Of a DNA stretch of 64,000 nucleotides, positions 26,506 to 39,921 are shown piece by piece. Location of the stretch: the NCBI GenBank assembly GCA_026874595.1, contig CM049319.1:17775101-17839100 (forward strand), given 5' to 3'. Under the pieces are notes generated by a model. The model was not told where the DNA came from, searched no databases, and worked only from the letters and a program-made list of their open reading frames with translations. Each line of letters begins with the position of its first letter. Position 1 is the first letter of the stretch. The position numbers were made by a program, and so were the translations under genes. Source of the DNA: Sipunculus nudus. Lineage: Eukaryota; Annelida; Sipuncula; Golfingiida; Sipunculidae.

Positions 26506-27416
26506 CACTCCATATCTTTCAACTGAAATAAAGTATTGGCCGAAGTCCCCTTGATTGTGAGGCGCCAGGTTACAGCCCGCCAGGTGACAGCTTAGTTCTC
26601 CATAATGTAACACTACCGCGTATTATAATTCAAATTGGTCCTGTGTAAAATCCACTGAACAAACAAGATCATTATTATTATTTTCTCCTAAATCACTCTT
26701 CATTATGACTCAGTTTAATCATTACAACTAGAAAAATGAATAATTTATTTTATAACTTGAAAGTCATAACGTCTTTTTAAAATACTGATTGTAATTATCA
26801 TTACTTTTCAAAGTAATCTCAATCGTAATCGGTTACATGAATATTTTGTGAAATCATAATTGTGATTTTAACGATATTAATATTCCAGTAATTCTACACG
26901 AAATTAATTAATTTTAGAAGTAAGAAAGTCTGTTCGATAGTACATTTGATCTTCCCCATGTGGACATGAGTATCTTCTCGAGTTATTCTTTAATTTTCAA
27001 GTACTGCGTATGCGCGCGAACATATTTGCTGTTTTGTATATATTGCAGATATATATCTTTTACAACGCGTCGGTCATTATGTGTGTTCACAATGTATTGG
27101 CTGTTTGACATAAATTTCAGAATTAGAATATAAAAATTTCCGTCCGGGTTTCGTCGAAACGTATCGAGAGACGAGCCAGGATGGCTGTTGGGTAAACTGT
27201 ACCTTGATTACGGGCCTATAAATTTTACATGTTGTACCGCGTATTTAGCTTACACTGGTGACTTGTCACCTTCAATTTTGTTTAAATTATTGTCTTTCAT
27301 ATCTTAAAGGGGACTTTTCCGATATCTGATCTCTGTTAACTAAATATAATTCCTAGAACCTTTAAAAGATAAGCCAGTATCACCGAACCCACGGTACACG
27401 GGCTGTTCGTTTTTTT

Positions 27417-27698
27417 AGGCTACAAAATAAATAAAATGTCTGGTTCTCAGGGACTTTTTTTCAGAAATCAGTGCGGACGGGCACTTTTTTGTATATTTCA
27501 ATAAAAATGTCATATAATCAGGGAAAAGCATGAAAATAACAATTTGTGTTGCTAAACAGGTAAAAGCACTACATAAATTGTATAATATATCTTCTTTGAA
27601 GATGAAAATCAAAATAAAAATTTTTTATGCGGGGGGGGGGGGGGGTTAAAATTGCCGCGGGCGGTGCCTGAGAACCATACCTTTTATTTTTTTGGGCC
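27417..27698 (-). mobile_element. MITE family with GGTATGGTTCTCAGGCAC ends, copy 2
   Basis: Inverted orientation relative to the copy at 11503. The interior has TGTCATATAATCAGGGAAAA and GCTAAACAGGTAAAAGCACT, and the right end is GTGCCTGAGAACCATACC ... GGGCC. It contains a poly-G run at 27631-27645. The left inverted repeat is eroded (TCTGGTTCTCAGGGAC). Confidence 0.8.
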
Positions 27699-29563
27699 TT
27701 ATAGCCACGTGTTTACAGCATGTAGGAGGTCCGCGTCACCTGGCGGCACTTCAGACGAAAAAGATTGTTGCAAATTGCGTTTTGCAACAAGTGACCACTC
27801 GGAACTTCTCGCCTCATCTCGCGAGACACTCGATATAAGACTCGGATGTATCTATGGTCCTAGGATATGCCCACGGCATGGCAATTATTTTTGCCGGAAG
27901 TACGGCGATCAACACTCATGGTTTATAACTAAATAATCCCTAATAAACTTCATCCCGAAACTTTGATTTAACAAGAATGATTGAACATAAAATATTAAAA
28001 TATAAAATATTAATGTTCACGTCAGAAAGCGTGCAAGCTGGCGTCAACTTTATCCTCATGCAGCAAAACTATAGTCGAAACAACCGCAATGCAAAAAATA
28101 CTTGAAGATCAAGAAATCTACGAGTCTCTCGCCATACTTCCATATAACAAAATCAATAGGCCTAATATCAGTCACTTGCATAGCGTGTCTCTACGGTTGC
28201 TCGTGTAGGATATGCAAAAAATTATTTTTATCTCGTTCCCACGCGATAGTATCTTGTGGCCACGTGATTTAGATAGACAATACAATAAGACCTACATCTT
28301 AGTAATGAAGGCATGTTTCTCTACACATGATGCAACCGGGAATCATACAGCACTCATAGGCCATGTTTGTTCAGAGAAGCTGTGAGCGGGGAAAGGAGTG
28401 GGGGTTAGTTCGGGTAAAATATTTTATACTAAATTTTCATAATATTTAATACATAACTGAAATATTATTGGGGAAAGAATGATGTGAGGGGGAAGAATGA
28501 TTAAATTTCTGGTAAAAAAAAAGTGTCTTAAAAGTGAGGATTATATTCCAAGACACTTTGAGTTAAACAGATTTAAAAATCAGATTTAACGACCAACGAG
28601 AGGTTAGCCTCGATCCGATTTTTATTTTTACGCTCGTGCGAGTCGTCATGGCAACATGATTCTGATTGTTAAACCTTTTCAAAAGTATTCTTTTGGAAAT
28701 TTAAGCACTCTCTACAAGATACCATATTTATTTTTGAACGAGACATTTTTTTGAACCTGCAGTGCATTTGTTAATCGTCTTAAAGCTTGACAAATTTATT
28801 CAACAAGCGAAGATTTAGATTTTACCGGCATTGGTGAAGAGACTCAGTCGTGAAAGAAGGGAATGCTAAAACATGATTTTAACGGAATAATTTTATTGAT
28901 TCTCTTATTAATCATTCATGATTATTCAATTCGGCTAGGGCAAGAAAAATAAAATCCCGTATTTACGTGAGGTTTCGAGTGTTTATGTACTCAAGTCGCG
29001 GCTACAAAGCAAGTAAAAAGGGGGTGAGTAGGGCAGACGAGAACATCAGGAGAGCAGCCTTCCAGTAAAACGGTAGATACCGTAAAAACACTAGTCTCAC
29101 ATGAGAGGTTGCTGCACTCTTGTTATCGATGAGAAAATGGCGCACGAGCGTGAGCAGACGAGATCAGACCGACTTAGGCGGGACGGCCAGGGTGACGCAG
29201 AATACATCAGACTCATAATACAAAAATAAATAAAGGATTTTCCGGCAAAAGATGATGCATGCGATGTTTACATAGCCTCCGTCTCCTGTGTATATCGATA
29301 TATGTCCTAGATCTGTAATGGTAAACATAAATAATGGAGACGATTGTATTAAATTTATACAAGTGGGCTTCCGATTGTTGCAGCCCAGGGGCGCATACAC
29401 TTTACATGGCATCGATATTGAACGTTAGATGATTATCTAATTTCTTACGGAAATTAAGAAATATGTCAGTTGAATGATTACCTTTGCCAGGGGTGTTAGA
29501 GCTGTCATGTATGTATACGTGTGTCTATTTGGGAATTTTGCCTCAAGTAGTTATTGGTGACAG

Positions 29564-29598
29564 GGGCGGATACAGAATCTTAAAAAAGTGGGAGAGAG

Positions 29599-29631
<33 letters not shown>

Positions 29632-29640
29632 CTCGGCACC
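29564..29640 (+). mobile_element. hAT-like terminus with a 32-bp G run
   Basis: CAGGGGCGGATACAGAATCTTA resembles the terminus of this family and is followed by 32 consecutive G (29600-29631). No matching right end was found. Confidence 0.35.
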
Positions 29641-29683
29641 GTGGCACAGGTTCAAAGTACATAAGAGTTGTGTCTCCTTTTTG

Positions 29684-30020
29684 TTCGCGAGGGTTTCAAA
29701 TTCGCAATATTCGTGAAAAGGAAATTATCGCGAAAAATAAAACCTCCGTGAATAAGAGGTCTTATTGTCGACTTCAAAGTTGAAAAGTAAAAGGTTAACA
29801 TTATGAATAAAAATTAAATTATATCAGATCTTTCCAATTGTCTGCCATTAACACAATGTTTCAATAAGATTTCATGCACATAATATTCGATATAATGAAT
29901 TCACATGATAATATTAAGTCTCTGTGTATAGGTTTTTGTATTATAAGATCGCGAAATTGGAACCCTCGTAAAATGCTGAAAAAGTAAAAATCACGAAATT
30001 CTGACCCCGCGAAAATGAAG
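29684..30020. repeat. Inverted pair of TTCGCGA-type segments
   Basis: GCGAGGGTTTCAAATTCGCA near 29688 is inverted, with mismatches, at about 29946-29970 (TCGCGAAATTGGAACCCTCG), suggesting a small foldback repeat. Confidence 0.4.
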
Positions 30021-31445
30021 CATTTGCAATAAAATGTACATGATGTCACGCTATTTGTTAATTTTTGGCAAAATAGAGCAAAACCGTCCGGGCGCACGGG
30101 CTTTTATTCTCAAATGCATCTGTTTTATACGTTGTTATGGATCCGTGTTTGAGTGAAAACAGTACATATTTTACCATGTTACCACGTGTGTCTGTTTGAC
30201 AAGACAACATGACCAGACATGATCGAAAATTATCAAATGTTAATTACTGCTATTTGTTATTTTTATACCCACCTTGTCACAAAAATTGACAATGTAGTTA
30301 CTCATTAAGAAAAAGTAGCATTTTAACTGACCTGTCAACCCCACATGGGGTGTAAACAGAACCACACGTAAAGCCTGACAGAAACAACACATTGTTCAGT
30401 CACTGACTGGCTGGTTAATGGAGCAATGGCTTGACTGATACCTGGGACGAAACTTACAGTGGCAATCCTTTGAGCTTGAGTACTGCATATCTTGATAAGC
30501 TGGGCCCTGTTTAATGAACCTTAATTAATGCAAGCCGGACTGGCCAGGTGACTCAATTAGTACTGGTTGTCCCTGAGCCATAAGCTCAGCTTTTAACACT
30601 TAAAGACTGGACATTTGGCGTCAAATCACTACTCATACATGAACAACAGTTTAGAGCGATAAAAGAGGAAGAAAACAAAGTAAGATCGTGATGTGGATTC
30701 ATATTATACAACAGCCAATCACATTTCAATAAGCAATCTAGGACAAATAATTCTTCCCAAACACTTTTTGGTAATTTTCTCTAACAGTATTTCAGTGGAT
30801 TACACCATCTACAGAGGAATATATTTCACACATTATCAATATCAGGCTGACAGCTTTTAATTTTGCGCCTTGAAATTGAAAGATGATAGATATGCAATAA
30901 AAAAGGCCCGGAGATTGTTTTTGTACATTTAAAAGAAGATTTTATTGTTAAATGCATACTGACTACGAGATGTGAGATATATTGCGTTTTTTTTTTTAAA
31001 TGAAAAATTTACTTTCAATTTAAAATCTCCTGACTAACAACAAATATATTTATATACAGCAGATCTAACAGAGGATACTCTGAGGATTTAAAATATGTAT
31101 ATGTCATTCAAACTTAAAGTTATTTTAATATATATTCGTAAGCTAAACTGAACCAACCTGGTTTGACGATTATAAGACCTTAAGGAAAAAACACACTGTT
31201 CCGTGTATATTTAATATATATGATATGTGGATTGTTATAGATGTCTCTTTTATTGTATGCAGCAGTGTGTTTGTTCAGCGCTACCTTTGTCTGTTAATAT
31301 GACGGCATAGCCCGGCCCACGCGTGGGGTCTCACGTGTAAACAGCGGTCATGCTAGTCTGGGGCTTTCTCCCCTGGCCGAGCCGGGCCGGCCCACGTGTG
31401 AACCCTGATATGGAAAAACGCAGCGATGATGTTCTAGATGTTTCC

Positions 31446-32018
31446 TGTAACGTCTATGTACTGTGTATCATGTTAGGTCCTTTGGATTGCTCGAGAAATT
31501 GAAAGTTCTCGGCTTGAGGTGAAAGTAATAAATAAAGGGCTGTGTTTTAGAGCCAAACAGGGAGGAGAGAAATAAGCCAGCGGACACAGTCACTTGTGGA
31601 CCTTTTCCGATAAGTGCGGAAATTATAGATTTCTTCTAAATTTGTGACGGATCTTATACAGTCTTCAGTTTGCTTTCGGGTTTATAACAAGAACTTCACT
31701 TTGGGATTACAACGGATTGATTTTGTGAGTGAACTGGACTGTTATTCTCTGAGAAGATTTATGTGAACTGTTCATCTGGGTTGTACATTATAAAGGACTT
31801 GTTATCGCTGAGACAGTGGTGATATCCAGGTACTGTACACTTTATTTATATACTTGTATTGATTTGCTGTTGTACTGTTGTTATACTGTGAAATTGTATT
31901 GATATAGTGTATTGTAATGTTAGGATTGTTTTAAGAATAAATTATAATTATTTGTTAACAAAAAACCACTGACTTCTTTATTCATTCCCCTAGACATTTC
32001 ACGCTGCCTAGTGTTACA
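31446..32018 (+). mobile_element. Possible solo LTR
   Basis: Begins TGTAACG and ends GTGTTACA, the TG...CA inverted ends of LTRs. It holds AATAAATAAAGG near 31528 and a polyadenylation-like AATAAATT near 31935, followed by CACTGACTTCTTTATTCATT. No matching 5-bp duplication, primer-binding site or second LTR was found, so this is tentative. Confidence 0.4.
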
Positions 32019-32019
32019 G

Positions 32020-33377
32020 AATCTGATTTTCTTTTATCTCCATTACAAAATTTATGTTCGTCACGACTACGTGATCTGTTGATATTAGGTTCCGTAACAG
32101 GATAGGTTCTTTTAACATGTGGATCGAGAGAGCTATAGTCGGTTCCACGATTGGGCGCCCATGAAATATGTTGCTCTTTCCTTTCACTCACAGATCAGAT
32201 CCAGAAAGTAAGCTGCAATTGAGAAATGAGGCATAGACCTAATAAACTATAGAATGAAACCAAAACCATATCTTGTAAAATACATTCAAGTTATTCATTT
32301 AAAAAAAAATTAGAAAACGGTCTATTTTAACAACACCTCAAACGATCTGATGAAGGTCAAGGTCACTGGTCCTTTGCTAAAAAAAACATTAAATGCTACT
32401 GATTAGATTTGGGTGTCATAAATATTCTAAAAATCAAACTGTCAAAGTGAGGCTGCTAGCCCATAAGAGGGGCCATGTCACTTGGCCAAAAGATTCAGAA
32501 GAGATGACGATTAAAGTTGCAAAATATAAATATAAGTGTTTATTTTACAGTTTTACATCTCTTATTAGGCCTTTGCTCGCATATCAGCTTTTGTGTCAAC
32601 TTGCGTAATAATATTAAAGTTTAAGAGAATAATCACTAACTTTCAATTGGCAATAACTGGTGGAACAGACTAAAAGTATTCTTTATACGTTCCTGTCGCA
32701 CGTAGAAATATGGGGAAGGAAATTGTACCGTAAATCCGGCGCTATTTTTCGGTTTTAGCGTATCTTCTTATATATTTTTGTCGAAAAGAGGGGGCGCGCG
32801 AAGGAACTTTCTTAGAGACTTTGCACTTTATCCAAATTTGGATCACTTTTTGTTCTGAACATCTTTTCCCCAATGATGGAAAATATGCTACTACAACTGG
32901 TGAACCCGCTCAGCTTAAAAATGCATGTTTAAATGGTAGTTTCAAGAAATTAATTCCTTACAAACAAATAAACATATAGTACGGCTGCAGTGTATATAAC
33001 CACGGCGTTGGGAGTGCGGACATGAAGCAACAATCACATTTTAATATTTTCTAGTACTTCTTTGTCTTGTGTAAAAGTGACTTGGCGTCTTCGTCCGTCA
33101 ACCAGATTTTAATATTAGTTTAGAACATTATTTTACATTTTATATGATCTGGATTATCAAACAAGCGAAAAACATCTGTTAAATGTAGATCATTGACTCT
33201 CTGTATATGTGACCACTGTCTTTGAATTTCATTTGGCTAAGACGTTGAAAAAAATTGTTCTCGCCGATATTGGTTTCATAGCATTTCTAAAATAGTCAGT
33301 GACACATGATATCAGATGAAAAACAGCTCTCAAACATATATATCACATAAAGTTAGGTAAAGAAACGAGGAAGTAAG
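32020..33377. other. No gene seen
   Basis: AT-rich unique sequence. GGGCGCCC near 32155 recalls a retroelement primer-binding site on the minus strand, but no LTR end adjoins it. Confidence 0.5.
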
Positions 33378-33438
33378 GTGAAAACAAATAAAAGGTATGT
33401 TTCTCAGGCACAGCCCGTGTCAATTTTAACCACCCGCT

Positions 33439-33470
<32 letters not shown>

Positions 33471-33724
33471 CATCAAACATTTTCATTTTGATTTTAATCT
33501 TTCAAGAAGATAAAATAAGACAATTTCGATACGATTTCCTTTGTTTTGTTGTGCTTTCACCTGCTTAGCAAAAAAAACCCGTTATATTCTTGCTTTTCCC
33601 TGATCATATGACATTTTTACCGAAACATATATAAAAAAAAGGTAAAAAAATAAAATACCGCCCGCCCGCAGTAATTTATGAAAAAAAATGCCTGAGAACC
33701 ATACCTTTTTTTAATTTTTTGGCC
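33378..33724 (+). mobile_element. MITE family with GGTATGGTTCTCAGGCAC ends, copy 3
   Basis: Same orientation as the copy at 11503: AAAGGTATGTTTCTCAGGCA at the left, GCCTGAGAACCATACC ... TTGGCC at the right. The interior has GTGCTTTCACCTGCTTAGCA and TGATCATATGACATTTTTAC. It carries a 30-bp C run at 33440-33469. Confidence 0.8.
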
Positions 33725-33738
33725 TAAATTTAGCAATA

Positions 33739-34205
33739 TTTGACAGAAGGACAATCAAACAGGCAGGAAGGTAGATAAGCAGTTAGAAGGACAGACAAGA
33801 GGACAATAAGGACAAACTTAAGGACAGGCTGACAGGCAGCTATAGACACATAACTTTTTTTTAGTTGTATACTTTTTTTCATCATACTATATCTACATAC
33901 AGCACTGATACATTGCAAAACACCTAAAAAAAGGCTCATTGGAAAACAAAAAGTAACTTATGCAATACAAATCAATTACCAAATTCTGTTAATATTCAAA
34001 TAAGTCATTTTAAGTCTACCCCCTGCCCGACTAATAGAAAAACAAATTCCAACAATTAAATTAAAAAATAAGGCTACTCATGTGTGACTCTTAAACATGT
34101 CTTACCTCACAAATACACATTTTGCCATCTTGTGAATAAATAACTCTAACCAGCAAAATCAAAGTGTTCATATAAGTATAACCCTCTATACCCGCCTACA
34201 TACCC

Positions 34206-34266
<61 letters not shown>

Positions 34267-34623
34267 TATTATTTTTGTGCAATAATATATTATTAGTCAC
34301 TGGAGCATTAAAATCTTCAACCAATATTACTAATAAATAGACAGATAACTTGGCAAATAGAAGAACAAACAAATAGATAGAGGGACAGAAAAATAGACAA
34401 CAGGACAGGCAAACAGACAGATACCCTTAGACTGCCGGACAGACGAACAGCTACATTAATGAACAGACAAGAGGAGAGACTAACAGAGGTAAGGACAGAG
34501 AATCAAAAGTAAAGACAGACGGAGAACAAGAAAAACGTAAGGAAAGACAGATTCAAAGACAGAAGGATAGACAGAACAGCAGACAAATTAGAGACAGAAT
34601 GAGTGTCGACAAATAGACAGAAC
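33739..34623 (+). repeat. Degenerate GACAGA-rich tracts left of the large element
   Basis: GGACAGAC/GACAGAAGGAC-type simple sequence at 33739-33845 and 34340-34623, with an (AT)n array (34213-34264) between. CAGACAGAAAG resumes at 47213 beyond the element. Confidence 0.65.
34213..34264. repeat. (AT)n microsatellite
   Basis: About 26 AT units inside the GACAGA-rich region. Confidence 0.95.
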
Positions 34624-34625
34624 TA

Positions 34626-34739
34626 CACTCTAAAAATGGATTGGTTGAAACAGCTACCAATTTAATTGGTTGAAGCAGATATTGGTTAAAATCAACCAAA
34701 TATTGTTTGAGTAGAGCCCAGAATATTGGTTGACACCGA
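34626..34739 (+). repeat. Left terminal inverted repeat and subterminal TTGGTTGA repeats
   Basis: The 16-bp end is followed by about six TTGGTTGA, TTGGTTAA or TCAACCAA units in both orientations over roughly 110 bp. Such subterminal arrays are commonly transposase-binding or hairpin-forming sites in DNA transposons. Confidence 0.75.
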
Positions 34740-34762
34740 CCGCGGCCAATTGACGTGACGGC

Positions 34763-34803
34763 ATGGACGAGTTAGCTCCGCCCACCTTGGATACGGTTGC
34801 TAG
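34763..34803 (+). other. Possible short first coding exon near the element's left end
   Basis: In a GC-rich patch an ATG opens MDELAPPTLDTVA and then meets a GTAGGA donor-like site. It follows CGTGACGG and a GC box (CTCCGCCC). Short and unsupported by homology; recorded because it lies where an element-borne transcript would start. Confidence 0.2.
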
Positions 34804-35691
34804 GTAGGACATTAAATCAAAAAAGCGTGCTTCTTATACACGTGGAACCGGCACTTCAGCCGTATATCGCACCAGGCCTCAGACAGTATTAATTTTACCA
34901 AGAAAGCACCCTTAGGTTAAAAGTGTACATATGTAGGCTACAGAGATGTTTTAAATATAAAATTGAGAAGTTTGATGAATTTGCGCCCGTTTCTGCTCGA
35001 TACGGCTGGTATCAGAGGACGAATCAGCTGACCCCTCTCATCAGCCTTGACACCTCAGCGGTTGGTTAAAATTTACAACTTGTTCAAGTCTAGCAGAACA
35101 AATTTGAAAAACAACACAGTAACAGTTATTAAAATATTTGTCTATGACATAGGGTGCAGTTTCATCAAAAAATTAAAGATGACAACGTAAAAAATGTTGC
35201 TTCCATACAAGTTAAAGCGACATATATGCTGTCATTGGATAGGGGGGGGGGGGGGGCAACTCCTTTTTTATAATCGTTAAAGGAAGCCTTGCTTAATATG
35301 TATTGCTCAAGCAGAGATTCAATAACCTTTGAAAGTTAGTTAATTGGTCATCTAATTAAAATTAATGATAAAAATCGAACAAGTGTCAATACCAGTATTC
35401 AAACAATAAATTATTGAAGGGCAAGTAAAATCACAGATGGTGTGTGAACATCACAACGTGTTTTTTTTATAAACTTTAATATTCTGAGAAAATTATGAAA
35501 TAAAACTGAAGTTGAAATTATTAAAAAATATTTGCATGTATATAGATGTTTTTAATAGGAAGCCTCCTGTTTATACACAGGAAGAAAGATGTGTGTACAA
35601 GAAGAAATTTAAATGCATGTATGATATAGATATTATTTATGAAGGTCCTTAAGTCTTTTGTAAGGTTTTAAAAGATGTGATGGGACAAGTG

Positions 35692-35711
35692 CATATATAT
35701 ATATATATATA

Positions 35712-35750
<39 letters not shown>
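35692..35750. repeat. (AT)n microsatellite abutting a hAT-like end
   Basis: Interrupted once by AATT; followed directly by CAGGGGCG. Confidence 0.95.
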
Positions 35751-35753
<3 letters not shown>

Positions 35754-35932
35754 GGGCGAATCAAGGGTTTGTAAAGGGGAGGGTCCAACCCAGGAAGACT
35801 AATTAAGAAACCTATAAAAGGGTCCCCTGCTCCGGAATGTGACGGGTCCATGTAGGCCAGAAAAAATATTTTAAAATTCTGAAGAAAGGTTGTTGCGGCT
35901 CAACCCCTCCCCCACGCCCTCTGGATCTGCCA
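35751..35932 (+). mobile_element. Short hAT-like element next to an (AT)n array
   Basis: Starts CAGGGGCGAATCAAGG, contains GGGTCCAACCCAGGAAGACT, and ends near CTCTGGATCTGCCAG. It matches the copy at 24950 along its length and abuts (AT)n on its left. Confidence 0.6.
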
Positions 35933-37739
35933 GTATATAAACATTTGTGTTTATGTGTGAGGGTGTGTGTGTGCAAAATAACTGTTTTATTTTATACATG
36001 TGCATATTATAGAAAATCTGCTGTTCTGTCAGTTAAGGCAACCTGTGGCAATAATTTTTAGAATCTTCCTTAAGGCTTTAAACACTCAAGAGTCAGTGAC
36101 CCATGCATGTAATAATATAAATATATTGTATATATATCAAGGAGAACTAAAGTGATGCTCCATTTGTGACATACCTGTGGTATTTGTTTAGTATAAAAGA
36201 CACTGTGACACAGCAAAATATTATCTTCATGAAGATAATAACCATTAATGTTTAATGGTGTTTTTATTTGATTTCTTTAAAATTCAGTCATTGAAAGTAA
36301 ACACCGTTTCACTTCGTTATTAAAACTTACAAGTATTTGTTATATATTCTGGTGTAATGCATCATTATAGCCTAAATGAACTGTGAATTAATTTTTAACA
36401 ATTTCTCACTCAATTTCAATGAAATGTACATAATAGGTGTTAACACATATTGTCCGCGAAAAATTTTATCTTGTTTATGGTTGAACAGGAACATTTTAAG
36501 GATTATTTTCTAATTATGACTCATGGCTGTCATAATGTCTGATTCCAAGTGGATTATAATAACAAATATGAATTTTTATCGCTTTTTGTTTACTACTAGC
36601 TAAAAAATAGCATTTTTCCCTTCTCTTTCTTAAACCCCCCTGCCCCCCCCCCCCCCCAGCAGGATACATATGCGGCCATAGAATGCAATATTATTATTGT
36701 TTTATATTATAAAAAATCAACAAGCTATGTGATCACTAAATATATTAAGTTTTGTAAATAACAGACAAATGAACAGACCAAATTTTTGTGAAAAATATAA
36801 ACATTATACCTTTAATATAGCCGACAGTTACACATATTAATTTTATTAAAGAACAGCTCAATGATTCAAGATTGTACCTTTGTCTTTCGGTAGTTTCTTG
36901 ACGATTATTTTGTAATTTTTTTTTTTTTTTGTCAATTGAACAATCAGAAGATCTAGGTCGATCACCAAAATCTGAGTTCGCGCTTTTATCACACCAACAG
37001 GTCTGTGAGTTGTTAAGTTCTAACACCAGTAATCAGTAAGGCAGTAATAGCCGTCTTGCATCGATCTTTGAGTGCCAATAAATGCATACTGTTATGTAAA
37101 TTGTCGACATGGTTACAATATAAAGCAGAGGGCTATACAATTAAACTTGTATCCTCGTCAATAAAAGTTACTGACCTTTTACCAGAGATATATCAAATAT
37201 ATTTTTGGTAACAGGAGATAGCATATCGTCGCATGCATATGAACACATGAATACTGCATATCGTCCCATGCACATGAACACATGGGAGTGGGAGACGCTC
37301 TGATTCGACAGGGCCAAGATTGATACATTTTGTTTATACCCATCAACTTTAAAGAGTGAAGCGCTGGTGTGGGGAAAATGTAACACTTTTTAGCACTGGT
37401 TACAGGCCAGTGTTTACCAATAGATGGTATATAGGATCATATAGGCTGCGTCTTTTGACTAACTGAAAATTTCATGTGTCATTATGGACTCAATATATGA
37501 CAGGGCCAAATCGGGCCTGCATGCCTTGTCCCATCCCTGCGTTTCTCCTCGTCTTGTGATTTTATTACGAAGAGAAGGAAGAAAACAGATTGCTGTTACT
37601 TTGAATGATACCTGGGGTAACTTATATAAAAATTATCAACATATGCCTCGACCGTATTTAAAATAAAACATATTTATTATGAGAGGTCCATCGAGCATTT
37701 ATAGTTGAAAGTTTACACACGTGTCAGGAATGTCCGACC

Positions 37740-37995
37740 TGATGTCCGACCTCCACGTGTGTTTACATGGCCTCGTTTTCAGTCCGGCAAAAACGTTCGC
37801 TGATTGGCTAATAGAGCTGTCGATCACGCACTCGCCGTCAGGTCAATTGGTTGCCCGCAAACTGATAATCTGATACAAAGTAACATTTAGATTTGTTTCT
37901 GACACGGGGGCACGTGCGCGATCGCCTTTCCTCATTGGACGCTGCATAGGAGCTGCGTGTTAGTCCACGTGTTTTGTAGCGTCTTCTAGTTCAAC
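37740..37995 (+). promoter_or_regulatory. CpG-rich promoter-like segment before the decayed gene
   Basis: Richer in G+C and CpG than its surroundings. It has three ATTGG (reverse CCAAT) boxes (GATTGGCTAAT, CAATTGG, CATTGGAC) and repeated CACGTG E-boxes. It ends directly at the ATG of the first exon-like block. No clear TATA box. Promoter function is inferred from composition and position. Confidence 0.45.
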
Positions 37996-38705
37996 ATGGA
38001 CAAATTTGTGAAGAAGATACTTGAAAAGCTGAAGTTGAAACAGGAGCAAGGGACCTGGGTGTTTTTCTCAGGTCATATAAAGGGTAAGGCTTATTTTTCT
38101 GGTTAGATTTCACTGGCTTTGGTATTTAATTTGGCTGTAAAGTATTTTTTGGAACTGACTTTAACCAGTGTATTTAGTTTAAAACTGACACGCTAAATTC
38201 ATTGCCGTCATGATCGATTGATGATGTAAAAAACATTAGATCACTTCATTAGAATCCAATAACATCTTGCATATTCTAAGTCATCCGATTCTAAAAATGT
38301 TCATATTCCAAAGAGAAAATGTTCTTTTATTTTTTTGTACCCTTCTTAATTTTTCTTATGAATATGAAGCAGTGTTTTGGTGTAAATAAAATTAATGGCT
38401 GACTGTTCTGCCACAGGGAGCACGATACGCAGGAAACCATGCATGCTGTCAAATAGTGCGCATGCGCAGACTAAATTTATTTGTTTGACAGATGTTAGAA
38501 GAAACATAGGCGTGGCCCGTGGGAACATCATTTCTTTGAAAAATATATATATAATATATATATATATTATATATAATATATATTGGTGACAAAAATCCCA
38601 TAGGAAATCTTTACAGAAGGACACTAACCTTGGGCCAAGTTGGCCCATACAAAATGTTTAAGAAAAAATATAGAGATTTCAGGTAATTTTACACAATTAA
38701 AATTT

Positions 38706-38710
<5 letters not shown>

Positions 38711-38762
<52 letters not shown>
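38711..38762. repeat. (AT)n microsatellite
   Basis: About 26 AT units, followed by CAGGCATATGGGC. Confidence 0.95.
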
Positions 38763-38765
<3 letters not shown>

Positions 38766-39057
38766 GCATATGGGCAAAACTATTCCATTAAATTGCCCCC
38801 ACCCCAACTTTCAATTTTTGTGTGGGGTGTGTCTGTGTGTGTGTGTGTGGGGGGGGGGCTTCGGTTCCAATGCCTTTAATATGTCATATGCCCCTTCCAA
38901 TGAATATTTAAATGTTTAATATGAATAGAAATTAAGTACAAATAAAATGATATATTAAAAACATGTTTGTGTGACGTCACAGGAATATAAAACAAATATA
39001 TTCCTTTATAAAATAACATTAAAACAGTAACATCTTCAAAAGATATTTTAAATGAAT

Positions 39058-39101
39058 ATATATTTATATATATATATGCTTTATAAGTATATACTAAATA
39101 A

Positions 39102-39147
<46 letters not shown>
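39058..39147. repeat. AT-rich microsatellite
   Basis: Compound TATATTTATA and (TA)n. Confidence 0.85.
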
Positions 39148-39150
<3 letters not shown>

Positions 39151-39842
39151 TATATATAATATTGATATGTGTGTTTATATATGTTTATATTGTCATATAT
39201 ATTGTCTTTTCACAGGCTTTCTCATTAATTGTTGGTGTGGTCCAATTTAAGTTTCATCATTTTACACAGCATGTTCATTTCTTTCGGGTCACCCTGTGTT
39301 CTGTGTGCAGGAAGACCCTGGCCGCTTGGAATAAAAGGGTCAAGGCCAAGAAGTCATGTGTCAGATAAAACCCAAATCATGTCTTTTCAGTGCAAATGTA
39401 ACCCTGACTCAAACGACTTACAAGAATAATGATTTATTTACCTAGAACATGATCAAGGTAAGAGGAGGCAGGTTTTGCCTATATTTTATTGGAGACCCAA
39501 CAGGATTTAATCCAATTCCAGTGAGAATACCAACTTGTCAGGTTCTCAGTGCTATACCATTTATTCCTTTCATTCTTTATCAGTGGAACTTGAACATCAT
39601 TGCAGTGGCATAAGACCAGTTAAATAGTTACATGGGCCAACACACCTTTGGTGCAGAGAATACCAAGTGCGAGCGTACATGTTTGGTCTGAGAGAGCATG
39701 TCACGCATAACTGAGCATGGGCTGAAGTGCTGGACATACATGCACCGTCATGTTTTTTTTCATAAATTATCAAACATAGGTAGGGCAATTCAAATACGGA
39801 AACTTTCAACGGTATTAAAAAAATATACCGCTATGTGTATTT

Positions 39843-39872
39843 AATATATATATATATATGTGTGTGCATGTG

Positions 39873-39909
<37 letters not shown>

Positions 39910-39921
39910 ATATATATATTA
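39843..39921. repeat. AT/GT compound microsatellite
   Basis: (TA)n with TGTGTGTGCATGTG in the middle. Confidence 0.85.

Larger units (their letters stand above)
27700..31445. other. No gene seen
   Basis: Mostly unique sequence with the hAT-like terminus at 29564 and the foldback near 29.7-30.0 kb. Short ORFs only. Confidence 0.55.

Noticed and set aside
32140-32175. Primer-binding site of a minus-strand LTR retroelement (GGGCGCCC)
   Set aside because: No LTR terminus adjoins it and no gag or pol frame is present.
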